Source of the DNA: Herbaspirillum sp.
Lineage (GTDB): Bacteria; Pseudomonadota; Gammaproteobacteria; Burkholderiales; Burkholderiaceae_D
Reading direction: 5' to 3'
Assembly: GCF_017744395.1 (NCBI RefSeq)
Contig: NZ_JAGIBI010000006.1
Span: 124,001 to 188,000, forward strand
DNA length: 64,000 bases
The notes under the pieces were generated by a model that searched no databases, was not told the origin of the DNA, and worked only from the letters and a program-made list of their open reading frames with translations. This document shows, one piece after another, positions 35,830 through 44,764 of the stretch; position 1 is the first letter of the stretch, and each line of letters begins with the position of its first letter. Position numbers and translations under genes: made by a program.

Positions 35830-36111
35830 TTATTGCTTTGGAAGAGAGGTATTCGCGGATTCAGTCACCGGATTACGGTTCCTATTCTCGCGGACATTCC
35901 CGGTCTCCTTGGCCTTCATGGCGGCTTTTCTTCGTTGTTCTTCCATTTCTTCTCTTGCCGGATGCGTGATGCATCGCGGCACTGCCTCGTTCGAATTTTT
36001 GCCCGCGTTTCCGCCTGAGCAGGCATAAGCCCTTGAGGCGCTGACTGAGAGAAGCCCGCTGAGGCAGGCTACGCCGATAAGTGCCAGAGATCGCCGGGAG
36101 ATTTTTTTCAT
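35830..36111 (-). CDS. Small exported hypothetical protein
   Basis: About 93 residues (ATG at 36111; a longer frame starts at 36132). The signal peptide MKKISRRSLALIGVACLSGLLSVSASRAYA is followed by CSGGNAGKNSNEAVPRC and a long charged helix (REEMEEQRRKAAMKAKE) with an Asn/Arg tail. The two Cys could form one disulfide. It lies 25 bases before the next gene in the unit. No family recognised. Confidence 0.55.
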   Translation of the reverse strand: MKKISRRSLALIGVACLSGLLSVSASRAYACSGGNAGKNSNEAVPRCITHPAREEMEEQRRKAAMKAKETGNVRENRNRNPVTESANTSLPKQ

Positions 36112-36240
36112 CACGAGTTCAATTGGGATCAAAGACCGGTTAGGGAATGGTAAAGGCGCCTGCCTGTAAAGTCCTCATTCAAATGGGTGATAGGCGTGCC
36201 ATTGGCGGCGGCAAGGAGACTGCCTTGCCTATCCATGCCG

Positions 36241-36780
36241 TCAGGGCGCCGGATCCCGGCGTATCCGGCTGCCCAGGATGGCATCGAGCTCCTGCGCATG
36301 CAGCAGGCGGATGCCGCGATGATTGCCCGATGTGAGTTGCAGGATCAGGACGCCGTCCTTCGGGATGATGTTCAGGGTCGGATAGCCGGTCAGCCTTGCC
36401 GTATAGACCCACAGGGCAAGCCCGCGGCTGACGGCCTGGCCGTCGATCGTGAGGACGAAGCAGTGGCCGCTCATCTCGTGGCCGGTTGCGGATTCCGAAA
36501 AGCGCGCGGGGTCGAGTGTCCAGCGCGCATCGCCAGGGCTCCACCCGGTTACGTCGTTTTCCGTGAATGTCAGGCTGGCCTGCGGTATTGCGGGGATGTC
36601 TTCCCGCAGGCATTGGCTGCCGTCCGAAGCGCCGATGGGTTGGGTGATCGACAGCACCAGGCGGGGCGTCTGCGCCGCTGCCAAGCCCGGGGCGAGCAGG
36701 AGGCACAGGCAGAGTTTGCCGAGCAGGGCGCCGAGTCTTGCCCGATTGCCGTAAGGGGAATGCGTCACATGCGACCTCAT
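36241..36780 (-). CDS. Exported hypothetical protein
   Basis: A 179-residue protein. The signal sequence lies at about residues 15-36 (LGKLCLCLLLAPGLAAAQ). The mature part is beta-rich: RLVLSITQPIGASDGSQCLREDIPAI, then DARWTLDP, HCFVLTIDGQAVSRGLALWVY and GVLILQLTSGNHRGI. The last pieces look like a strand-turn-strand surface domain; two Cys are present. The start at 36780 has no strong ribosome binding site; the next ATG is close by. It lies 55 bases after the gene at 36836-37207. Confidence 0.55.
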   Translation of the reverse strand: MRSHVTHSPYGNRARLGALLGKLCLCLLLAPGLAAAQTPRLVLSITQPIGASDGSQCLREDIPAIPQASLTFTENDVTGWSPGDARWTLDPARFSESATGHEMSGHCFVLTIDGQAVSRGLALWVYTARLTGYPTLNIIPKDGVLILQLTSGNHRGIRLLHAQELDAILGSRIRRDPAP

Positions 36781-36835
36781 GTTTTGTCGAACCGGCAGGC
36801 CGCCATTGCGGCCGTGCAACGATAGCGGCGCGGGA

Positions 36836-37207
36836 TTACCGGCGATAGTGATGGTAATACCGCGGATAGTACGGCATCGGCGCGGACGGATAGTAGTAAT
36901 ACACCGGCGGCGGGTAGTAGACAGGCGCCGGCTGGTAATAGACCGGCACGGTCACCACGGGCGGGGTGACATAGACTGGCGCGGCCGAAACGGCCTGGTC
37001 GCCGTTGTCGCTTGCCTTGGCCGCGACGATGCCCAGCACGGTGCCGACGGCAACGCCGATGGCGATATCGCCGGCGCGGTCGCGCGCGTGCGCCTGCGGG
37101 ACCGCCAGCATTGCGCAGCAGGCCAGCAAGAGCATCGCGCACGGCAGTTCCCGGCGCAAGGCGAAGACCTTGCGGCCGGCTGATTGGGAACGGTAAAGAT
37201 CCATCAT
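36836..37207 (-). CDS. Exported Tyr/Pro-rich protein with glycine zipper
   Basis: A 123-residue protein. A basic N-terminus leads to a hydrophobic signal (CAMLLLACCAMLAVPQAHA), then DIAIGVAVGTVLGIVAAK, a glycine-zipper-like segment that could insert in a membrane, and a long Tyr/Pro tail (VYYQPAPVYYPPPVYYYYP). Such tails occur in outer-surface and oligomerising proteins. GAGG precedes the ATG at 37207. It is the first gene behind ECF-type promoter copy 4 and heads the seven-gene unit. Confidence 0.65.
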   Translation of the reverse strand: MMDLYRSQSAGRKVFALRRELPCAMLLLACCAMLAVPQAHARDRAGDIAIGVAVGTVLGIVAAKASDNGDQAVSAAPVYVTPPVVTVPVYYQPAPVYYPPPVYYYYPSAPMPYYPRYYHHYRR

Positions 37208-37275
37208 GTCCTCACTCGGAAAACAAATCGTTGCCTGGGGTTTGCAGCCGCATGGCGGCCAGGTGTATCTGCTTG

Positions 37276-37302
37276 AACGGACCGGGCGGGGCGGTGGGGT
37301 TA
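37276..37302 (-). promoter_or_regulatory. Putative ECF sigma promoter, copy 4
   Basis: Minus strand: TAACCC (37302-37297), 17 bases, CGTT (37279-37276), continuing CGTTCAA as in copy 1. It lies 69 bases upstream of the gene starting at 37207 and just past the anti-sigma stop codon. Confidence 0.55.
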
Positions 37303-37309
37303 AACCGGT

Positions 37310-37978
37310 TTATTTGCTTTCCGGAATGGCTGCCGCCTGCGCTGCGTCGATACGTTCCTTGAGTTCTTTGGACACGGGATAGTCCGGATAGGACTTGCGG
37401 AATTCGTTCCACTCGTCCAGCGCATCCTTGCGCATGCCGTTGGCGAGCAAGCCATCGATCAGGCCCAGCCAGTTCCTGGCCTTGTCATCGCCGGCGTTGT
37501 CCGCCGCTGTTGCCGTGGCGGAGGGGCGGACAGAGCGGACCACCGTCGAAGACGGCGATGGCGTGACGTCGGCTTGCGCCAGCATCGGCTGGGAGGGAGC
37601 TTGTGGCGCGGCCTCCTGCGCTGCCGGGGGCATGGCGGCGGCGGGGGCGGCTTCCGGCTGGGCGCTGGCGAGTGTGCCTTGCGGCGTTTCCTGCCGCCAT
37701 TGCGTGCCCACGGCGACCGCGATCAGCAGGCCCGCGGCGATGGCCCAGGCCAGCCTCAGCCGGCGCGGGCGGGCTGCGCCGGCACGGGGGACGCCATCGT
37801 TGGCGGCACTGGCGGTTTGCCTTTCGTTGCGCAAGGCCTGTTCGACCCGGTCGTGGATGGCCTGGCTGAGCACTTCCGGCGGCTCCGGCTGCTGCAGCGC
37901 CTTGAGGCGTTGCGACAAGGGATCGGCGCCTTGCAGGAACGCCTCGAACCGTTCTTCGTCGTGTTCGGAAGTCTTCAC
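37310..37978 (-). CDS. Probable anti-sigma factor (membrane, non-zinc type)
   Basis: A 222-residue protein whose start overlaps the sigma gene stop by four bases, the usual arrangement for a sigma/anti-sigma pair. Residues about 1-55 form an acidic, helical cytoplasmic region (DEERFEAFLQGADPLSQRLKALQQ) without the H-x3-C-x2-C zinc motif. One transmembrane helix follows (about 74-92), then an Ala/Pro-rich periplasmic linker and a C-terminal TPR-like helix pair (NWLGLIDGLLANGMRKDALDEWNEFRKSYPDYP). The role is inferred from position and topology; sequence similarity to known anti-sigma factors is not visible. Confidence 0.65.
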   Translation of the reverse strand: MKTSEHDEERFEAFLQGADPLSQRLKALQQPEPPEVLSQAIHDRVEQALRNERQTASAANDGVPRAGAARPRRLRLAWAIAAGLLIAVAVGTQWRQETPQGTLASAQPEAAPAAAMPPAAQEAAPQAPSQPMLAQADVTPSPSSTVVRSVRPSATATAADNAGDDKARNWLGLIDGLLANGMRKDALDEWNEFRKSYPDYPVSKELKERIDAAQAAAIPESK

Positions 37979-38580
37979 GCTTGCGTCTCCTGCCGGGAGT
38001 CGCCGTCCAGTTGCTGGCGCAATTTCTTCATGGCATAACGCAAACGGCTTTTGACGGTTTCAACGGGGGCGGCGACCAATATCGAGATTTCTTCCAGGCT
38101 CATGTCATTGAATTGCTGCAACACCAGCGCCTCCCGCTGTTCGCTGGGCAAGGCGCGGATCGCGGCATGCAGGGCGTCATGCTCCTGGCGCCGGGCCAAC
38201 ATGGCGTCGGGAGCGGGCGCATCGCAAAGCGCGTCGGCCATGCCTTGGAATTGTAAATCATCCTCCGCCGGGTCGGCCGGCGTCTTCAGTTCGCTGGCGA
38301 GAATCGTCCGGTGCTGGCGCAGCAGGTCGATCAGCCGGTTGCGCGCGATCTGGAACAGGTAGGTCCGGAAGCTGGCCTGGGGCTGGTAGCGGGCGCGGGC
38401 CTGGTGCAGATTGGCCCAGCTGTCCTGCATGATGTCGTCGACCCAGTCCTTGCGCGGGCAGCGCCATGAAATGAACGAATACAGGCCGCGATGGTGACGC
38501 CGATACAGTTCGCGAAACGCGCTCAGATCTCCCGCCCGGTAGAGGAGCATCAGGGATTCATCCGACATCGGCGTAGTCAT
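37975..38580 (-). CDS. ECF-type RNA polymerase sigma factor
   Basis: A 201-residue sigma factor with only regions 2 and 4. Region 2 (about 5-85) includes LMLLYRAGDLSAFRELYRRHHRGLYSFI and DDIMQDSWANLHQARARYQPQASFRTYLFQIARNRLID. Region 4 (about 130-185) includes ALPSEQREALVLQQFNDMSLEEISILVAAPVETVKSRLRYAMKKLRQQL. It should direct transcription from promoters with an AACC-type -35 box. Five such elements occur within 18 kb. The ATG at 38580 lacks a clear ribosome binding site; an ATG four codons on is possible. I find no copy of the element upstream of this gene itself. Confidence 0.93.
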   Translation of the reverse strand: MTTPMSDESLMLLYRAGDLSAFRELYRRHHRGLYSFISWRCPRKDWVDDIMQDSWANLHQARARYQPQASFRTYLFQIARNRLIDLLRQHRTILASELKTPADPAEDDLQFQGMADALCDAPAPDAMLARRQEHDALHAAIRALPSEQREALVLQQFNDMSLEEISILVAAPVETVKSRLRYAMKKLRQQLDGDSRQETQA

Positions 38581-38606
38581 GATGGCTGCTTTTATTTGTT
38601 GGAAGA

Positions 38607-38882
38607 TCAGTCCGTGACGATGGTAAGCCCGGCGCCGATGCCTGCGTGCATTTTTCGATGCGCTGTTGCCATCGGGAAATGCAGGTGGCCTTCGCCGGGG
38701 TGATGCATCCGAGGCAGCCGGGGCGCGTTCGCGTACCCCGTTGGGGCCATGAGGAACCACGCTGCCATCGCCAACAGCAACGCGCCAGCCGCTGAGTCAG
38801 TTGACCTCGCCGGACGGTATATCGGCCCGTCTTCGATCATCAGGATCGGATACGCCGTATAAATTTCCGGGTGGAAATTCAT
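38607..38882 (-). CDS. Possible small membrane protein (weak)
   Basis: An open frame of 91 codons fills the gap between the CHAT gene and the sigma gene. It holds one hydrophobic stretch (SAAGALLLAMAAWFLMAPTGYA) and a His-rich C-terminus (RMHHPGEGHLHFPMATAHRKMH). There is no ribosome binding site at its ATG and composition is only moderately protein-like. If real, it would be a single-span, possibly metal-binding protein. Confidence 0.25.
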   Translation of the reverse strand: MNFHPEIYTAYPILMIEDGPIYRPARSTDSAAGALLLAMAAWFLMAPTGYANAPRLPRMHHPGEGHLHFPMATAHRKMHAGIGAGLTIVTD

Positions 38883-38891
38883 GCGGCAGAT

Positions 38892-41552
38892 CTACAGCCA
38901 GTCTCCGGCCAGGATGAAGGCGGACCAATAGTAAGGATGCGCATATTTTCCCTGGGCCTGGGCGCCGGCTCCAGAGCCGCCGCGTTTGAGCAGCGCCAGC
39001 TGCGCCCGTTGCAGCGCCACGGCTTTGTCGATGCGCGTGCCCGATTCAGCAGAGGCCAGCCCGGCGTAAAAGTGGCGCATCAGCAACTCGGTGCTGGCGT
39101 CGTTGATAGCCCACAAGGTGGCGATGACGCTCTTCGCCCCCAGCGTTTGCGCCAGCTCCGCCAGTCCCTTGGCTTCGTTGCCCTGGGCGTCGAAGCCGGC
39201 CGGCAGCGCAGTGGAGCAGGCCGATAGGGCCAGCAGGTCGATTTTGCCGAATTGGAAATCTCCCTGTTGCAGATCCTTCAGGGATAGCCGGGTGCGGTCG
39301 CCCAGCAGCAGGAACGAATCCATGTCGCTTTGCGGGGCCAGTTGGAAATGGCTGGCGATGTGCAGCAGGGAAGCCTCGTCTTGCAGCGCGTTCTTCAATT
39401 GTTCTGCGGTAAACCGTTCATCCATGAAAATCCGGGAGCCCAGGCCGGAGTGCGCGGCAATGCCGAGGATTTCCTTTTTCGCTCCCGGCAGGGCGGGAAA
39501 CTCCGCGATGGCCTTGCTCGTGCCGAACAGGGCGATATGCCTGGCCGATCCGGCGCTCTCATGCCATTTCGCGATCCGGCCGCCGGTCTGCATGTCGAGG
39601 CTGAACCGTTCTATCAGGTAGCGCCGGCCGTCGTACAGCGCGGCGAAGGGCATGTAGCGCAAGGCGCCATCGGCGACCAGCATCAGCGTGGCCACGCCAT
39701 CCAACTCGCCCATGACCGGCAGCAGCAGGATCTTGTGGAGCTCCTGCGATATCGGGCGCGGATCGAGCGAAGGCGTTTCCAGCGTCTTGCGGAATGCGCG
39801 TATGGCCGGCAGCAGGATGTCTTGCGGTATGTATATTTCCCGTTGCGCGACTTTCCGGTCGCGGATGACGGAGATGCGCAAGGTATCGCCGAGCATCTGG
39901 TAGCGCACCAGGGCGGTACGCTTGCCATGCCGGCGGTACTCGCCGATTTGCATCTGCTGCCATTTTTGCAGCGCTTCCAGTTGCCGCGCATCTTGTTCCT
40001 GGAGCAGGCGCTGCTGTCGCGGCAAGTCCGCTTGCAGCGCATCGATCAGCGCCATGCCGTCACGGCGTTCCCGTTCCGCCGGCTGCGCCTGGCCGGACGG
40101 ATCCTCAGCGCCCTTGTTGCGCTCGAACAGCTGCTTGAACCGTTCGCCCCACGGCTGCTCGGCTGCCGTATAGGAGACCGGCTGCAGCAGGAGATAGCGG
40201 GCGGACGATCCCGGCTGGGACAGCTTGCGATATTCATCTTCCTTGAGCATCGCAAACACCTGCCGCCCTTCCTCATCGCGCCCGGCCTTGAACAGCATCG
40301 TCGCCAGACGTTCATAGAGGTCGGCATAGCGCTTGAAAAAGTTTTCCTGCAGGTGATACGCCATCTTGACCGAGGATGTCCTCAGTCCCTGCAGGGCATT
40401 GGCCGCCATCTTTGCGAAGAAGGCGGCAAGTTCCCGGTCGCCGCTTTTCTCATACAGTGCGCTCATCGCCTCTTCGGTCTCCATCAACTGCCAGGGCGAG
40501 CGGGCGACTGCCGGCGAGCCGATTGCTCCCACCAGCAGGGGGCGGGCCTGCTGCAGGTCGCCCATGGCCAGATGGATGTCGGCGAGCGCGAGCTGGCCGG
40601 ATACGGTGGTGGCATGTTCCGGGCCGAACGCGGCCAGGTGGATTTGCACCGAGCGTTGCTGCAGCGCGAGGGCCTGCTGCAGCGAGCCGTAGTTCCGCTG
40701 CCACCGGGCGATGTCGGCAAGGACGGCGGCAACGTCGGGATGCGAGGGGCCGTAGAGGCGTTCCTTCACTGCCAGTTTCTTCTGGAGCAAGGGCAGTATT
40801 TCGTTTTTTCCGCCCATCCTCAGGGTCAGGTAGGCCAGGTCGATGGCCGTATCCATGGTGATCTGGACATCGTCCCCTATCTGCTGCCGCAGCGTTCCGA
40901 GCGCCGCCTGCAGCAGCTGGCGCGCCTGGGCATCCTGGCCCAGCAGCATATACATGCCGGCCACGTTTGCCTGGGACAGGCCGGTCAGGAAGTGGTCTTT
41001 TCCCAGTACGCGCTCGCGGATGTTGAGCGCGCGCAAATACAGCGACAGCGCCTGGTTGAGATCGCCCGCATCGCCGGCCAGTTCCGCCAGCGCATCCAGG
41101 ATATCCGCACGCTTGGCCACGTCCTTTTCGGCCAGGCCCTCGGTGAGCGTCAATGCTTTCTTGTAGACGTCGGAGGCGGCTTCCCGCATGTCCAGCTGGA
41201 CGTAGATGTCCGCCAGGACTTGCATGCTTATGATGGTGCCGTAGAGGCTGTGGCCGGGATCCTGCAAATCGAGTTCCATGGCGCGCCGGGCGAAAGGCAA
41301 TGCCGCCTTGTATTGCCCGTTGCGGACGAGTTCGCTGGCGCGATGGTTGAGTGCGGCGCTGTCTTCGGGAAGGTTTTTTTGTTCCTTGTCGGCCGGCACC
41401 GGCTGCTCTATTGGCTGGCACCGGGCGTATGGCGACGCCAGCCCGATCATCATGGCGATGAGGACGGCAGCCGGTGGGTGAAGCTTGGCCAGGATATGGC
41501 GTAGGGACGGAAGCAAGGTGGATGCCGGGTGCAATTTCCGGTGATGGTTCAA
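38892..41552 (-). CDS. CHAT-domain protease with TPR repeats
   Basis: An 886-residue protein. A hydrophobic N-terminal segment (about 26-45, AAVLIAMMIGLASPYARC) could be a signal or lipoprotein anchor. Residues about 65-400 hold tetratricopeptide repeats (HRASELVRNGQYKAALPFARRAMELDL and others). A coiled region follows, then a C-terminal CHAT caspase-like peptidase domain (about 590-886). The catalytic pair is visible: His in LLHIASHF (about 735) and Cys in LLALSACSTALPAG (about 779). The domain ends with the usual YYWSAFILAGDW. The start is a TTG at 41552. CHAT-TPR proteins act in protein-cleaving signalling and defence; an exported one would be less usual. It follows the gene at 41633 by 80 bases. 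Confidence 0.88.
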   Translation of the reverse strand: MNHHRKLHPASTLLPSLRHILAKLHPPAAVLIAMMIGLASPYARCQPIEQPVPADKEQKNLPEDSAALNHRASELVRNGQYKAALPFARRAMELDLQDPGHSLYGTIISMQVLADIYVQLDMREAASDVYKKALTLTEGLAEKDVAKRADILDALAELAGDAGDLNQALSLYLRALNIRERVLGKDHFLTGLSQANVAGMYMLLGQDAQARQLLQAALGTLRQQIGDDVQITMDTAIDLAYLTLRMGGKNEILPLLQKKLAVKERLYGPSHPDVAAVLADIARWQRNYGSLQQALALQQRSVQIHLAAFGPEHATTVSGQLALADIHLAMGDLQQARPLLVGAIGSPAVARSPWQLMETEEAMSALYEKSGDRELAAFFAKMAANALQGLRTSSVKMAYHLQENFFKRYADLYERLATMLFKAGRDEEGRQVFAMLKEDEYRKLSQPGSSARYLLLQPVSYTAAEQPWGERFKQLFERNKGAEDPSGQAQPAERERRDGMALIDALQADLPRQQRLLQEQDARQLEALQKWQQMQIGEYRRHGKRTALVRYQMLGDTLRISVIRDRKVAQREIYIPQDILLPAIRAFRKTLETPSLDPRPISQELHKILLLPVMGELDGVATLMLVADGALRYMPFAALYDGRRYLIERFSLDMQTGGRIAKWHESAGSARHIALFGTSKAIAEFPALPGAKKEILGIAAHSGLGSRIFMDERFTAEQLKNALQDEASLLHIASHFQLAPQSDMDSFLLLGDRTRLSLKDLQQGDFQFGKIDLLALSACSTALPAGFDAQGNEAKGLAELAQTLGAKSVIATLWAINDASTELLMRHFYAGLASAESGTRIDKAVALQRAQLALLKRGGSGAGAQAQGKYAHPYYWSAFILAGDWL

Positions 41553-41632
41553 GGCAGGATAAATGCATCAATCCGCAAAGTCATCCTCCAAATGGAGGAT
41601 GGCGCACATGACGGATGTTGAGCTGAGTTAAG

Positions 41633-42466
41633 TCAAGGGCATTTCTTTCCATACTTCGCATAAACGCCCCCTTTGGCGCATAGAAACGCGGTGATCTGCG
41701 CAACCGCATTCTTTGATTCAGGAGCATAGAAACTCTGGATGGCGACAAGGTGGTCGAGATAGTCAAGAACCGTTTCTCCCAGCGTATTCCTGGCGTTGAC
41801 CGCAGCCAGCCATAGCTGGGGATCTTTCCGTTTGATCGTGTAGTACTTGTAGATGACTTCGGCAAACTCCACGCGCCCGGCGGGGTCGTCGCCGATCAGG
41901 TGCATCATCGGCGACAGGACGTCGCCGCCCCAGCCTTTTTGCCGGCATCCCGCGGTCTGGAAGTAATCGTCGATCGGATACGGTGTCTCTTCTTCGAGCT
42001 CCTTCAGGAATCCGGCCACCTGGTTTCGAACGATGTAGGTGAATTTCATGCAGTACCCATCCTGGTAGCTCGAAAAGGGCGCGCGCGTATCGGGAGGCGC
42101 GTAGCTCGCCAGCTCGGCGCTCCCGATGACGGCGCCGCATTCGCGGCACATGGACTTGCGTATTTCGCCGCCTTTCAGCGTGGTGCAGAAGCGGACCGGT
42201 TCATGATTGTCGGGGGTGATCGTCCCGCAAGCCCTGGCATTGGCATTGAGCAGGTTCGTCAGTACGTAATAGCCGCCTGCTTTGCTTTGTTCCGAGCACA
42301 GGGCCACTTTCAGGACGGGTTTCCCATTTTGCTGAAGCGTTTTTTCCCCGCAGCGTTCGGCGCCGCTGCCTTGGGCCCACGCATCATTGGCGCCGGCATA
42401 GGAAGCCAGTCCTGCAAATACGATGAAGGCGGCGATCAATGCGCCCAGGTTTCTTATTGCTTTCAT
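41633..42466 (-). CDS. Exported Cys-containing hypothetical protein
   Basis: A 277-residue protein with a signal peptide (about 1-32, GANDAWAQ). The mature part has about nine Cys, including a CREC pair in IRKSMCRECGAVIG, and a C-terminal helical part with LAAVNARNTLGETVLDYLDHLV, which looks like the turn and helix of an ankyrin-type repeat. It ends KYGKKCP. It starts six bases after the GGDEF-EAL gene stop, so these two, and perhaps the CHAT gene, form one unit. No family name recognised. Confidence 0.6.
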   Translation of the reverse strand: MKAIRNLGALIAAFIVFAGLASYAGANDAWAQGSGAERCGEKTLQQNGKPVLKVALCSEQSKAGGYYVLTNLLNANARACGTITPDNHEPVRFCTTLKGGEIRKSMCRECGAVIGSAELASYAPPDTRAPFSSYQDGYCMKFTYIVRNQVAGFLKELEEETPYPIDDYFQTAGCRQKGWGGDVLSPMMHLIGDDPAGRVEFAEVIYKYYTIKRKDPQLWLAAVNARNTLGETVLDYLDHLVAIQSFYAPESKNAVAQITAFLCAKGGVYAKYGKKCP

Positions 42467-42472
42467 GGCTTC

Positions 42473-44764
42473 TCATCCCCGGATGGTTTCACAATGTTTT
42501 GCGCCGGCCGTTTCCATGGTGCGCAGTTGCGCGACGAATTCGGCTGCCGCCTGCGGACGCCCCAGCAAGTAGCCCTGGGCGATGTCGCAGCCGTGTTGCC
42601 GCAAGAAATCAAGCTGTTCCCGTGTTTCCACACCTTCCGCCACGACGGCCAGGCCCAGGCTCTTGCCAAGCGAAACGATGGAACGCGCGATGGTTGCGTC
42701 GGCCTCGCAAGCAGGCACGTTCTGCACGAAACTGCGGTCGATCTTGAGGCAGTGGATGGGAAAGCGCGACAGGTAGCCCAGGCTCGAATAGCCCGTCCCG
42801 AAATCATCCACCGCCAGATGCACGCCCAGTTGACGCAAGGCGCGCATGGTGGCGGCCGCCTCGTCGGGCTTGTGCATCATCATGCTTTCGGTGATTTCCA
42901 GTTCAAGCAGGTGGGCGGGCAAACCGGAGTGCGCCAGGGCCATGCGGACTTTTTCCAGCAGCGCCTCATCCTGGAATTGCTTGGCCGACAGATTGACGGC
43001 GATCGTCAACGAAGTGCCGAGATGGCGGTTCCACGCCATGGCTTCCATGCAAGCCGTGCGCAATGCCCATTCGCCGATCGGCACGATGAGCCCGCTTTCC
43101 TCTGCCAGGGGGATGAATTCCGCCGGCGGGACCTGGCCGCGCACAGGATGCCGCCAGCGCAACAAGGCTTCGGCGCCGACCGGCTGGCCGCTGGCGATGT
43201 CGGCCTTGATCTGGTAGTGCAGCTCGAAGGCTTCGACCCGGATGGCTTTGCGCAACTGGTCAACCAGTTCAAGCCGCGTCTGGGCGGCGTGATCGAGCGC
43301 GGCGGAAAAGAATGCGACCTGGTTGCGTCCGCTTTTCTTGGCGCGGTACATCGCGACATCGGCGAGGCTCAGGAGGCTTTCGGCGTCGCTTGCGTCTTGC
43401 GGGTAGAGGACGACGCCAAGGCTTGTCGTGAGGTGCGTCTCCCTGCCTTGCACGAGATGGGGGCGGGCCACTTCGGCCAATATCTTCCCGGCCACGGCGC
43501 TGGCGGCGCCGGCATCGCCGATCCGCTTCAAGACGATCACGAACTCATCGCCGCCCAGCCTGTAGATCGCATCCTCCGGGCCGACGCACCGGTTCAGGTA
43601 TCCTGCGACCACTTTCAGCATCGCATCGCCGGCCCGATGGCCGAGGCTGTCGTTGATGCTTTTGAAATCATCCAGATCCAGCAACAGAACGGCGAACTTT
43701 CCCATGTTGCGTTGCGCATCCTCAATGGCCTGGTTCAGGTCGTGTTCCAGCAGCGCCCGGTTGCCCAGCCCGGTGAGGCTGTCGTGGGTCGCCTTTTGCC
43801 GGAGGTGGGCATTGGCATTTCTCAGCGAGCGCGTACGGCGCCGGACCATTTGGGCGAGTTCGACGGGGCGCATCAGCATGGAGCGCGTCACGGCGGCGGC
43901 AGCGGCGGCGATTAAGGCCACGATCAGAAGCTCCGCCAAATGCGTGGAATTGAAAAAAGAATCCGGCGTAACGGGCGAAACGGTGAGCTGCCAGCTCCCG
44001 CGCGGAACGCCGATGGAGGTCGATACCATGACTTCGGTGAGGGGCGCCGCGCTGCGGACGAGCGTCTCGGGCTGGCCCGTAATGGGGTTGGAACGCCACA
44101 GCTGGTAAGCCAGTTCCCGCTGATCCAGGCGATCGAACTGGCCAAAGGCCACAATGGTATCCAGCAGCACGACCGCGCTGACGAATCCCCAGAAGCGCGG
44201 GGTGCCCTGGCTATCTGCCATGAACACCGGGTAGCGCCCCACGAATCCGGGCTTGCCTTGTCGCAGCTTGGTCGGGATGGCGATATGCAGGTCGCGCGTT
44301 TCCACCGTTAGCCTGGCTTCATCCCGGCTCAGCGGATCGAGAAGCAAATCGTGGCCGATGGGGCCCTGGTTTGCCGTGGCGGGGAAGACGTGGCGAACCA
44401 CCCCGCCCGGCGCAAGCTGCAGATTGTCCACGCCGGTATAGAGCGGCAGCAGTTTGCGCGACAGCCGTTCGAGGCTGGCCAGATCCGTCGGGTTCTGCTG
44501 CAGCACGGCTGCCATTGCGTAGGTGGCCGACAAGCTCCGGTCCACCAATTGCTGGACCAGGGCGCCATGCGCGGCGGCGGCTTCTGTGAGTTTTTGCTGG
44601 CGCTCGGATGCCCGGGCCCGCTCAAGCAAACCGGCCGCGGCGCCCCCGATGCATATTCCCAGGACGAATACCACGGCCGATAACAGGTTGGCCCGCCTTA
44701 TTCCTGCTCGCGTAGGCGATCGTGCCCTCGACGGTTTGCCCGCTGGAGAAATGGATGTGAGCAT
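42473..44764 (-). CDS. CHASE-GGDEF-EAL cyclic-di-GMP turnover protein
   Basis: A 763-residue inner-membrane protein (ATG at 44764 chosen because protein-like sequence starts there). A transmembrane helix (about 25-45) is followed by a periplasmic CHASE domain ([21 protein letters not shown]), a second helix near 300, a GGDEF domain with intact [11 protein letters not shown], and an EAL domain with intact [18 protein letters not shown] and the DDFGTGYSS loop. Both cyclase and phosphodiesterase motifs are complete, so it could be bifunctional. A periplasmic ligand would set the balance. It is adjacent to the CHAT region. Confidence 0.93.
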   Translation of the reverse strand: MLTSISPAGKPSRARSPTRAGIRRANLLSAVVFVLGICIGGAAAGLLERARASERQQKLTEAAAAHGALVQQLVDRSLSATYAMAAVLQQNPTDLASLERLSRKLLPLYTGVDNLQLAPGGVVRHVFPATANQGPIGHDLLLDPLSRDEARLTVETRDLHIAIPTKLRQGKPGFVGRYPVFMADSQGTPRFWGFVSAVVLLDTIVAFGQFDRLDQRELAYQLWRSNPITGQPETLVRSAAPLTEVMVSTSIGVPRGSWQLTVSPVTPDSFFNSTHLAELLIVALIAAAAAAVTRSMLMRPVELAQMVRRRTRSLRNANAHLRQKATHDSLTGLGNRALLEHDLNQAIEDAQRNMGKFAVLLLDLDDFKSINDSLGHRAGDAMLKVVAGYLNRCVGPEDAIYRLGGDEFVIVLKRIGDAGAASAVAGKILAEVARPHLVQGRETHLTTSLGVVLYPQDASDAESLLSLADVAMYRAKKSGRNQVAFFSAALDHAAQTRLELVDQLRKAIRVEAFELHYQIKADIASGQPVGAEALLRWRHPVRGQVPPAEFIPLAEESGLIVPIGEWALRTACMEAMAWNRHLGTSLTIAVNLSAKQFQDEALLEKVRMALAHSGLPAHLLELEITESMMMHKPDEAAATMRALRQLGVHLAVDDFGTGYSSLGYLSRFPIHCLKIDRSFVQNVPACEADATIARSIVSLGKSLGLAVVAEGVETREQLDFLRQHGCDIAQGYLLGRPQAAAEFVAQLRTMETAGAKHCETIRG

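Noticed and set aside
36149-36240. ECF-type element upstream of the gene at 35830-36111
   Set aside because: A TAACCG is present but no CGTT follows at the right distance, so I do not count it.
39330-41504. Plus-strand open frame of 724 codons opposite the CHAT gene
   Set aside because: Antisense shadow; the minus strand carries clear TPR and CHAT motifs.
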